DNA from: Roseomonas haemaphysalidis
GTDB lineage: Bacteria > Pseudomonadota > Alphaproteobacteria > Acetobacterales > Acetobacteraceae
NCBI RefSeq assembly: GCF_017355405.1
Contig: NZ_CP061177.1
Location: 992,001-1,056,000, forward strand
Direction: 5' to 3'
Length of the DNA stretch: 64,000 nt
The notes beneath the pieces were generated by a model. It was not told the DNA's origin, made no database searches, and saw only the letters and a program-made list of their open reading frames with translations. Below, one piece after another: positions 9,602-17,049 of this stretch (the stretch's first letter is position 1; every line of letters begins with the position of its first letter). The translations under genes were made by a program, and so were the position numbers.

Positions 9602-10642
9602 TTGGCCAAGCTCGACGGCCGCCGCTTCGGCGCCTTTCTGAAGGATCAGGGCGGCACCCGCGTGGTGCTGCTGTTCGGCGAGGATGCCGGCATGGCGCGC
9701 GAGCGCGCCGATGCCCTGCAACAGGCGGTGCTCGGCGGCGACGACCCCTTCCGCCTGGCCGAACTGCCGCGCGAGGCGGCGGCGCGGCCCGGCGCCCTGG
9801 CCGGCGAGGTTTCCGCCCTGTCCATGACCGGCGGCCGCCGGCTGATCCGCGTGCGGGATGCCAACGACAGCATCGCCCCCGGCGTCAAGGAAGCGCTGGC
9901 CGCCCCCGGCGATGCCCTGCTGGTTCTGGAAGCCGGCGAGCTGACGGCGCGGGGCAAGCTGCGCGCCCTGCTGGAACCGCACGCGGCGGCGGCCGTGGTC
10001 GCCTGCTACCGCGAGCGCGGCGCGGAGCTGGCCGCCACCATCGCCACCATGCTGCGCGAGCAGAAGGTGGAAGCCGCCCCCGCCGCGCTGGACTGGCTGG
10101 CGCAGCGGCTGGGCGAGGACCGCATGATGCTGCGCCGCGAGGTGGAGAAGCTGGCGCTCTATGCCGGCGAGGGCGGCCGCCTGTCGGAAGAGGACGTGCT
10201 GGCCTGCATCGGCGACGGCTCGGCGCTGGACCTGGACGAGGCGCTGATCGCCGCCACCTGCGGCGACATCCCGCTGGCCGATCGCGCGCTGGACGCGGCC
10301 CTGGCCGAAGGTGCCCACCCGGTCATGGTGGTGCGCAGCGCGCTGCGCCACGTGCAGCGCCTGCACCTGGCCTCGCTCGCCATGGCCGCCGGGGCTTCCG
10401 CGTCCGCGGCGCTGGAAGGGCTGCGGCCGCCAGTATTCTTTCGCGCCAAGCCGGGCTTCGAGCGCGCGCTGCGCTGCTGGTCGCCGGAAGCGCTGCAGGC
10501 GGCGGGCGACGCGCTGCTGGTGGCGGAGCGGCGCACCAAGTCCAGCTCGGCCGCGCGGCCGATCCCGGACCAGAGCATCGTGCGGGAAGCGGTCCTGACC
10601 ATCGCGCGGCAGGCCTTCGCGGCGTCGCGGCGGCGGGCGTGA
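9602..10642 (+). CDS. holA: DNA polymerase III subunit delta
   Basis: Subunit of the clamp loader that opens the beta clamp at the replication fork; 346 residues. The N-terminal part is an AAA+-like fold with no P-loop, as expected for delta, with the block VSALSMTGGRRLIRVRDAN. The middle has WLAQRLGEDRMMLRREVEKL and the C-terminal helical domain has ALRHVQRLHLA and PDQSIVREAVLTIARQAF. The only start compatible with the upstream gene is a TTG at 9602, four bases after the lptE stop (LAKLDGRRFGAFLK), so translation is probably coupled. The gene ends about 45 bases before the end of the DedA gene on the opposite strand. Confidence 0.92.
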   Translation: MAKLDGRRFGAFLKDQGGTRVVLLFGEDAGMARERADALQQAVLGGDDPFRLAELPREAAARPGALAGEVSALSMTGGRRLIRVRDANDSIAPGVKEALAAPGDALLVLEAGELTARGKLRALLEPHAAAAVVACYRERGAELAATIATMLREQKVEAAPAALDWLAQRLGEDRMMLRREVEKLALYAGEGGRLSEEDVLACIGDGSALDLDEALIAATCGDIPLADRALDAALAEGAHPVMVVRSALRHVQRLHLASLAMAAGASASAALEGLRPPVFFRAKPGFERALRCWSPEALQAAGDALLVAERRTKSSSAARPIPDQSIVREAVLTIARQAFAASRRRA

Positions 10643-10688
10643 GGGACTGAGGGCGCGGCCAGGGGCGGAGCCGTTTCGCTTCGCCGCC

Positions 10689-11290
10689 TCAGGCCCGGCG
10701 GCGGCGCGCCTTGAAGACGTGCCACAGATAGGCCAGCACGATCGCCACCACGACAACGTAGCCCAGCGGCTCGATGGCGGATTCGATCTTCTTGTACTGG
10801 TCGCGCAGCAGATACCCCGCGACCGTCAGCGCGCTGACCCAAAGGCCCGACCCACCAGCGTCCAGCCGTAGAACACGCCGCGCGGGATGCCGGCCAGCCC
10901 GGCGGGGATGGAGATCAGCGTGCGGATGGCGGGCAGCAGGCGGCCAAAGAACAACGCGACGGGCCCGTGCCGGCGCAGCCGGCCCTCCGCCTTGTCGAGA
11001 TCCCCGGTCGAGACGGCGAACCAGCGGCCGTGCCGGCCCACCAGGCGGCGGATGCGGGTGGAGCCGATTCGGCGCGCCACCTCGAACCACAGCCCGTTGC
11101 CGATCACGCTGCCGGCGGTGCCGGCCAGGATGGCCAGCGGCAGGGACATGCGGCCCTCGGCGGCGACAAAGCCGGCCAATGGCATGATGAGCTCCGAGGG
11201 GATCGGCGGGAACAGGTTCTCCAGGAACATCAGGGCGAAGACACCGGGCAACCCGCCGCTGTCCACCATGCCGGTGATCCATTCGATCAT
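10689..11290 (-). pseudogene. DedA-family membrane protein with a one-base frameshift
   Basis: DedA proteins are inner-membrane proteins of about 200 residues linked to undecaprenyl-phosphate recycling and membrane homeostasis. The N-terminal frame (from the ATG at 11290) shows MFLENLFPPIPSELIMPLAG, a glycine-rich helix and FFGRLLPAIRTLISIPAG, all typical. At about 10850/10851 the frame runs off (GWTLVG then RAFGSAR), while another frame continues exactly as the family expects (SGLWVSALTVAGYLL, then a last helix and KARRRRA). One missing base in the GGTGGGTCGGG stretch explains this. It may be a true mutation or an assembly error. The start overlaps the stop of the upstream glycosyltransferase as ATGA, so translation is coupled. 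Confidence 0.85.
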
Positions 11291-12975
11291 GACCCGAACA
11301 GCCGCAGCACCAGGTGCCGGCCACGCGTGTAGAAATAGCCTTCCACCATGCCTTCCTCCCGTGGCGCCAGGCCCAGGCGCTGCGCTTCCGCCCGGAAGGC
11401 GGCGATGTCGCGGTCGCCCACCGCGGCGAAGCGGCCGGGAGCCTCGGCCAGGAACGCCGCCGCCGCCGCGCCGTTGCGCAGCAGCACGGTGTTGGTGCCG
11501 GTGGCGAAAAGCTGCGAGGGTTCATGGAAGCCGGACACGCCGAAGCGCCCGGGTGGCAGGCGCTCGGCCGGCTGCAGCTCGGGCGCGCGCTCGGCCAGCA
11601 GGGCGGCGACGCGCGGCGCGATCCAGGGCGCGGAAAGGCGCGGCAGCACGCCCCCCATGGCGACGGCGTAGAGCGGGATGACCAGGATGGCGGCGGCGAG
11701 CCCCGCGCGGGCCATGGCGCCGCGGCGGATCTCGCCCAGCACGCCCCACAGGAACAGCGCGGCGGCGGGGATGCCCAGCAGCGCGACGGGGTCGATGCGC
11801 CGGTCGGCCAGCCAGGGCAGCACGGCGCTGGCGAGGCCGAGGCCGGCGGCCCCCAGCACCAGCGCCCCCACCCCCACCCAGCGCAGCCAGCGCGGCGCCG
11901 GGCGGCGCAGCGGGTCCATGGCCCAGGCGGCGCCCAGCAGCATCAGCGGCGGGAACATCGGCAGGCTGTAATGCGGCAGCTTGGTCGCCACCGCCTCGAA
12001 CACCAGCCAGGAGGGGATGATCCAGGCCAGCAGAAAGCGCGTGGCGGGGTTCAGCCGGTCGCGCCACGCCGCCGGCAGGCCGCGGAGCACCAGAAAGGCG
12101 GCGGGAAAGGCAGCGATCAGAAAGGTCAGCAGGTAGTAGCCGGGCGGGCCCCAATGGGCTTCCTCGCCGGAATTGACCTTGGCCAGCATGTCCCCGCCCA
12201 CCGCTTCCGCGAAGAAGCGGCCTTCGGTGGCCAGCCCGATGGCGATGAACCAGGGGGCGACGACCAGCAGCGTCAGCGGCACGCCCCAGGCCGGGCGCAG
12301 CACCTTGAGCCAGCGGCCGCCCCGGTCGGCGATGGCCAGCGTCAGCACCGCCAGCGCCACCACCATCGGCCCGATCGGCCCTTTCAGCAGGATGGACACG
12401 CCCAGCACCAGCCAGAACCCGGCGGCCTGCCGCGCGGTGAAGGTGCCGGGCGCCAGATAGGCCCGCCCCAGCAGCCCCATGGCGGCGGCGACGGTGGCGA
12501 ACATCGCGGCATCGGTCTTGGCGATATGCGTCTCCACCACCAGCACCAGGCAGGACGCCAGCATGGCGGCGGCGAGAAAAGCCGCCCGCCGCCCGACCAG
12601 CGCGCGGCCCCAGTGGAAAGTGGCCAGCACGCCAAGCAGAGCGCCGAGCAGGGAGGGCACGCGGTAAGGCCAGATCTGCGTGCGGTCGCCGATGCGCAGC
12701 GCTTCCGCCACATGCACGGAAGCCGCCTGCGCCCAGTGGATGCCCACCGGCTTCTTGTTGCGCGCTTCCTCGCCAAAGCGGATGCGCACGTAGTCGCCGC
12801 TGTCGACCATCTGCCGGCTGGCCTGGGCGAAGCGGCTTTCGTCGCGGTCGCCGGGCGGCAGGGTGAAGAAGCCGGGCAGCCACAGCAGCAGGCACAGCAA
12901 CAGCAGCATCAGGCGCGGCCAACGGGTGTCCGGCAGCCGGTCAAGGGCGTTGCCTAGTGGCGTCAGGGGCGGCAT
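11287..12975 (-). CDS. ArnT/GT39-like membrane glycosyltransferase
   Basis: Polytopic inner-membrane protein of 562 residues with about twelve hydrophobic helices. It resembles the ArnT/PMT group, which moves a sugar from undecaprenyl phosphate onto lipid A or another periplasmic acceptor. After the first helix a periplasmic loop carries D43-R-D45-E46-S-R (GDRDESRFAQASRQM), matching the acidic catalytic motif of the family, and KKPVGIHW follows. The C-terminal 150 residues form a soluble domain. The substrate cannot be told from sequence. It overlaps the DedA gene by four bases; DedA proteins act on the same lipid carrier, so the pairing makes functional sense (inference). It is divergent from rsmB. 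Confidence 0.85.
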   Translation of the reverse strand: MPPLTPLGNALDRLPDTRWPRLMLLLLCLLLWLPGFFTLPPGDRDESRFAQASRQMVDSGDYVRIRFGEEARNKKPVGIHWAQAASVHVAEALRIGDRTQIWPYRVPSLLGALLGVLATFHWGRALVGRRAAFLAAAMLASCLVLVVETHIAKTDAAMFATVAAAMGLLGRAYLAPGTFTARQAAGFWLVLGVSILLKGPIGPMVVALAVLTLAIADRGGRWLKVLRPAWGVPLTLLVVAPWFIAIGLATEGRFFAEAVGGDMLAKVNSGEEAHWGPPGYYLLTFLIAAFPAAFLVLRGLPAAWRDRLNPATRFLLAWIIPSWLVFEAVATKLPHYSLPMFPPLMLLGAAWAMDPLRRPAPRWLRWVGVGALVLGAAGLGLASAVLPWLADRRIDPVALLGIPAAALFLWGVLGEIRRGAMARAGLAAAILVIPLYAVAMGGVLPRLSAPWIAPRVAALLAERAPELQPAERLPPGRFGVSGFHEPSQLFATGTNTVLLRNGAAAAAFLAEAPGRFAAVGDRDIAAFRAEAQRLGLAPREEGMVEGYFYTRGRHLVLRLFGS

Positions 12976-13106
12976 CAGCGGGCAATCCGGGGCAGGGGCC
13001 GCGCGCTCGGCGCGACCCGGCGGGGGGCAGGCATGCGGGCGGCAGCCCGTGCGGGAGCCGACTTCCCCCTAGCACGCGGCGGCGGAAGGCGACATAGCTG
13101 CCCGCA

Positions 13107-14399
13107 ATGACGCCGCCAAACCGCAACCCCCGCCACCGCACCCCCCGCCAGCACCCGCCCGCGCGCGGCGGCAACCCGACGCGCCGCGCGGCGCTGGCGC
13201 TGCTGTCCGCCGTGCTGGACCGCCACCGCCCGCTGGAGGAGGCGCTGGACGCCCTGCCGCCTTCCGACCCGCGCGACCGCGCCGCCGCGCACCGCATCGC
13301 CGCCGCCGTGCTGCGCCGCCTGGGCAGCCTGGACGCCGTGCTGGAGCCGCTGCTGCGCCGCGAGCCGCCGCCGGAGGTGCGCCAGGCGCTGCGCATCGGT
13401 GCCGCCGAGCTGCTGCTGCTGGCCACCCCCCCGCATGCCGCCGTGGCGAGCTGCGTGGACCTGGTGCCGCGCCCCTTCGCCGGGCTGGTCAACGCCGTGC
13501 TGCGCAAGGTGGCGACGGACGGCCCGCAGGCGCTGGAGGAGCTGGACGGCGAGCGGCTGGACACCCCCGGCTGGCTGTGGACCGCCTGGCACAAGAGCTA
13601 TGGCCCCGCCGTGCGCGCCATTGCCCGGGCGCACCGGCAGCCGGCGCCGCTGGACCTGTCGCTGAAGCCCGGCACGGCGCTGCCGGAAGGCGCCGTGCTG
13701 CTGCCCACCGGCACCGCCCGCCTGCCCGCCGGCACGCGCATCACGGAGCTGCCCGTTTTCGCCGAAGGCAACGCCTGGGCGCAGGACGCCGCCGCGGCGC
13801 TCCCTGCCCGGCTGCTGGCCGCCCGCCCGGGGGAGGCGGTGGCCGACCTGTGCGCCGCGCCCGGCGGCAAGACGGCGCAGCTCGCCGCCGCCGGCGCCCG
13901 CGTGGTGGCGGTGGAGCGCGACCCGCTGCGCATCCTGCGGCTGCGCGAGAACCTGGCCCGCCTGGGCCTGGACGCCAGCGTGGTGCAGGGCGACGCCACC
14001 ACCTGGGACCCCGGCACGCGCTTCGACGCCATCCTGCTGGATGCCCCCTGCTCGGCCACCGGCACCATGCGCCGCCACCCGGACGTGCCCTTTCTGAAGC
14101 GCCCGACCGACGTGCCCACCCTGGCCAGGCTGCAGCAGCCGTTGCTGGCCCATGCCGCTTCCCTGCTGGCCCCCGGCGGCCGGCTGGTCTTCGCCACCTG
14201 CTCCCTGCAGGCGGAGGAAGGCGAGGCCCAGGCGGCGGCGGCCCCCGCCGGGCTGCGGCCCGACCCGATCCGTCCCGAGGAGGTGCCGGGGCTGGAAGCC
14301 GCCATCACCCCCGAGGGCTGGCTGCGCACCCGGCCGGACCTGTGGGCCGAGCAGGGCGGCATGGACGGCTTCTTTATCGCCCGCTTTCGCGCCGGCTGA
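13107..14399 (+). CDS. rsmB: 16S rRNA (cytosine-967-C5)-methyltransferase RsmB
   Basis: SAM-dependent enzyme that methylates C967 of 16S rRNA; 430 residues. An Arg/Pro-rich leader (1-25) precedes a NusB-like RNA-binding domain (about 27-150), then the Fmu/NOL1-type catalytic domain. The SAM-binding motif is DLCAAPGGKTAQLAA. The two cysteines of the m5C mechanism are C315 (DAPCSATGTMRRHPD) and the nucleophile C365 (FATCSLQAEEGE). The C-terminal GGMDGFFIARFRAG is typical. Upstream 131 bases separate it from the divergent glycosyltransferase; downstream two strong hairpins precede the next gene. Confidence 0.95.
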   Translation: MTPPNRNPRHRTPRQHPPARGGNPTRRAALALLSAVLDRHRPLEEALDALPPSDPRDRAAAHRIAAAVLRRLGSLDAVLEPLLRREPPPEVRQALRIGAAELLLLATPPHAAVASCVDLVPRPFAGLVNAVLRKVATDGPQALEELDGERLDTPGWLWTAWHKSYGPAVRAIARAHRQPAPLDLSLKPGTALPEGAVLLPTGTARLPAGTRITELPVFAEGNAWAQDAAAALPARLLAARPGEAVADLCAAPGGKTAQLAAAGARVVAVERDPLRILRLRENLARLGLDASVVQGDATTWDPGTRFDAILLDAPCSATGTMRRHPDVPFLKRPTDVPTLARLQQPLLAHAASLLAPGGRLVFATCSLQAEEGEAQAAAAPAGLRPDPIRPEEVPGLEAAITPEGWLRTRPDLWAEQGGMDGFFIARFRAG

Positions 14400-14407
14400 A
14401 CACCTTA

Positions 14408-14433
14408 CCGTGCGGGCGTCTTGCCCCGCACGG
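14408..14433 (+). terminator. Hairpin after rsmB, possible terminator
   Basis: Nine-base perfect stem CCGTGCGGG / CCCGCACGG with an eight-base loop, starting eight bases after the rsmB stop. There is no T run after it, so if it stops transcription it may need Rho or the second hairpin that follows. Confidence 0.4.
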
Positions 14434-14464
14434 GTCATCCATGCTGCCTGGGCGCCGACCCGCC

Positions 14465-14501
14465 CGGGTGGCCGGGCGCCCGACCGGCGCCCGGCCACCC
14501 G
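14465..14501 (+). repeat. Perfect 16-bp inverted repeat just upstream of the ribosome site
   Basis: CGGGTGGCCGGGCGCC pairs without mismatch with its complement after a five-base loop (CGACC). The structure ends four bases before the strong ribosome site AAGGAGG (14505-14511) of the next gene. It may be a terminator-like end of the rsmB transcript or a leader structure that affects translation of the downstream gene; there is no T run. Confidence 0.65.
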
Positions 14502-14516
14502 CGCAAGGAGGCCCCG

Positions 14517-15832
14517 ATGGACCAGCGACACGACACCCCCGCTGCCCCGGACCCCGCCGAAAGCTTCGTGTCCGGCGGCTTCGAGGAACTCGGCTGGCAG
14601 CGTCTGCGGCTGGTGCCCGACCCCGGCGCGGCGTTGCCGCCGGTGGAAACGCGCTTCGCCTTTGCGCATCCGCGCCACGGCGTGGCGCTGGTGGACCTTG
14701 TCCCCGCCAGGGCGCCCGAGCCTGTTGAGCGCCTGCGCCGCCGCCTGGACGCGGATGGCGAGGACGCCGAGCAGCCGGGCATCCTGCACCTGGTGCTGAC
14801 CGAGGAAGACGTGTGGCGCCTCAGCATGGTGCTGGACAGCGCCCTGCTGGCGGCACCCCCCGCCATGCCGGCGGAAGGCTGGATGGACCGCGTGCGGCGT
14901 GCCCTGTTGCCGGCGCCCGCGGCGCGGCCCGTGCCGGCGGCGGTGGCCGAAAGCCGCCCCGCCCCCTTGCCGGTCCGGTCTGGCGCCGTGCTGCTGCCCG
15001 TGCCGGGGAGCAAGGCGCCGGCATCGCGCGTGGCCGCCGCCGCACCCCGCGCCGCCGCGGGCCAGTGGCGGGCGCCGCTGCTGACGGCCTTCGGGCTGCT
15101 GGCCGCCGGCGCCGCCGTGCTGCAATGGTTGGGCTCGCCAAACGCCCCGGCACCGGCCCAAAGCGGCACGACGCCCGTTGCCGAGGCACCGCCGGCCGCC
15201 GCCCCCCCGCCCCAAGCCGCCGCGCGCGGCGCGGCGCCGCCGCCGGTCGCGGCCCTGCCGAACGCGCAGGCCGACCGGCTGGCCGCGCTGCCCCCCCCCC
15301 GCCCCCGCCGGCGGCGCCCGAGCCCCCGGCCACCCGCGACCGGCCGCCACCAGCGGCGGCGGTGCCCGAGGTGCCGGCGGATCAGGTGGCCGCGCTGCCC
15401 GTTCCACCGCCGCCCCCACCTCCGCCCGCCCGGGCCCCGGCACCCGCCGCCGCGCCCGCGCCGCCGCCGCCCCCGTTGCCCGATGCCCGCCGGGTGGTGG
15501 CCGAGGCGGCACAGCTCGGCGAGGCCGCGCCCGCCGCGCCGCGCCCCGGCAGGCTGCGCATTGTCGCCCATTACCGCCTGGGCGGCCGTGGCGCCGCCGC
15601 CGCGCTGACCGAGCGCGCCGTGCCGGACAGCAACGTGGAGCTGCGCCAGGTGGGGGCCACACCGGACGTGGCGGTGGTGCGCTATTTCGCGCCGACCGAC
15701 CAGGGGGCGGCGATGCAGCTGGCCAGCCGTCTGGGTGGCGGCTGGGCGGTGCAGGACTTCACGCATTACTCGCCACGGCCCAGCGCGGGGACGCTGGAGG
15801 TATGGCTGCCGCGCTCGCTGGCGGGGGGATAG
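14517..15832 (+). pseudogene. Proline-rich membrane protein with LytR_C-like C-terminal module, frameshifted at C10
   Basis: No named family recognised. Read with one repaired base it is a 438-residue protein: a cytoplasmic N-terminal domain (SFVSGGFEELGWQRLRLV), one transmembrane helix (APLLTAFGLLAAGAAVLQW), a long Pro/Ala linker, and a C-terminal module (LRIVAHYRLGG to LEVWLPRSL) that resembles LytR_C/SPOR-like domains. The start ATG has AAGGAGG six bases upstream. At 15291-15300 there are ten consecutive C; after them the starting frame turns into unlikely Arg-rich sequence ending at 15608, while the frame one base back continues the linker and module to 15832. Eleven (or eight) C would restore it. 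This could be an assembly error, a switchable tract or slippage. Confidence 0.75.
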
Positions 15833-15879
15833 AAGGTCGGGGGGGCATTCCCCCGAACCGCCGTCTTCGTTCCGTTTTC
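15833..15879 (+). repeat. Single arm of the family-1 intergenic hairpin repeat
   Basis: Starts immediately after the stop codon of the preceding gene with AAGGTCGGGGGGG, CATT, CCCCCGAACC and then the pyrimidine-rich GTCTTCGTTCCGTTTTC. It matches the left arms of the paired copies, but no inverted partner exists in the 48 bases before the convergent binding-protein gene. It may serve as a terminator. Confidence 0.7.
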
Positions 15880-15927
15880 ACGCCCGCCGCCGGATGGCTT
15901 CCGCCCCAGCCCAGCGGGGCGTTTCCG

Positions 15928-17049
15928 TCAGCCGCGCAGATCCACCCAGTACGTGCCCTGCATCGGCACCGCCGCGAAGCGGGTGTTCAGCGTGTCCAGG
16001 CTGCTGCGCGGGTCGATGCCTCCGGCGCGGTCCGGGTGCAGCCAGCGCAGCAGCGCCTCGATCGCGATCACATGCGATGGGTTGTCGTTGCAGCCGTGCC
16101 AAAGCGCGTGGGCATGGCCGTCGCGGATGGCGGTCAGCGCGCCCAGGCGGTCGCGGGCGATGACCTCGGCGAGGCTGGCGCGCGCCGCGTCCTCCGCGAT
16201 GCCGGCGCCCAGCAGAACGCCGCCACGGCCGTTGTAGGAGCCGCCGGTGGCCACGTAGACCGCCGGGTCCTCCGTCAGCAGGTATTCCAGCGTCAGCGGC
16301 CCCACGGCGCCGGGCAGCACGTCGGCGCCGATGTTGTGGCCGCCGGCGGCGCGGATGAGGTCGTTGAAGGTGCCCTGGCCGGGGGAGTTGCAGCAGGCGG
16401 TGCCGCCGGCATGGGCGTGCATCATCAGCTTCGGCAGGGTGGCAAGCCCGGCCACGTGGTCGCGCACCCGGGACAGCGCTTCGGCATAAAAGGCCGTGAA
16501 GGCGGCCGCCTGCTCCGCGCGCCCCAGCAGGGTGCCCAGGATGCGCAGGCTGGGAAGGGTGTCGCGCAGGGGGCTGGCAAAGAAATCCACCACAGCATAG
16601 GGCAGGCCGGCGGCGTCCAGGCTGCGCAGCACGGCGCCGCCGCTGGCGGTGGCGCTGGCGCGGCTGAGCAGCACCAGGTCGGCGTCCAGCGCCAGCATGC
16701 GCTCCACCGTGCCTGGCTCCGGCACCGTGCCCTGGCCCAGCAGCGGCACGGCGTCGAGCGCCGGAAAGCGGGCGCGCCACACGGCGTATTCGGCCACCGC
16801 GCCGCTGCGCATGTCGCCCGACCAGCCGGCCAGCAGGGACGCCGGGTCGGGGTGCAGCAGGTTCAGCACCGCCAGCAGGCGGCCGGGCAGGCAGACCACG
16901 CGGCGCGCCGGGCGGGGCAGCGCCACGTCGCGGCCCAGCAGGTCCCGCGCCGCGACGGGCGTGGCCTGGGTGCGCGCCAGGGAGGGCATGGTCAGGGAGG
17001 GCAGGGCCAGCGCGGCGGTGGCCAGCAGTGCCCGGCGCGCGGTCACCAC
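15928..17049 (-). CDS. Periplasmic substrate-binding protein, siderophore/cobalamin type
   Basis: Periplasmic component of an ABC importer for ferric siderophores or a related metal chelate; 373 residues. An Arg-containing signal peptide (1-26, ending SLARTQ) is followed by a helical-backbone binding-protein fold: RVVCLPGRLLAVLNLLHPD, then DADLVLLSR, then the second lobe from about 190 with GGHNIGADVL and VIARDRLGALTAIRDGHAHAL. The tail YWVDLRG is intact. It begins at tandem GTG codons (17049/17046); the second overlaps the receptor stop as GTGA, so the two are translated together. The permease and ATPase are not in the window. The ligand cannot be deduced; iron-siderophore is favoured by the receptor and the Fur-like site. 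Confidence 0.85.
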   Translation of the reverse strand: MVTARRALLATAALALPSLTMPSLARTQATPVAARDLLGRDVALPRPARRVVCLPGRLLAVLNLLHPDPASLLAGWSGDMRSGAVAEYAVWRARFPALDAVPLLGQGTVPEPGTVERMLALDADLVLLSRASATASGGAVLRSLDAAGLPYAVVDFFASPLRDTLPSLRILGTLLGRAEQAAAFTAFYAEALSRVRDHVAGLATLPKLMMHAHAGGTACCNSPGQGTFNDLIRAAGGHNIGADVLPGAVGPLTLEYLLTEDPAVYVATGGSYNGRGGVLLGAGIAEDAARASLAEVIARDRLGALTAIRDGHAHALWHGCNDNPSHVIAIEALLRWLHPDRAGGIDPRSSLDTLNTRFAAVPMQGTYWVDLRG

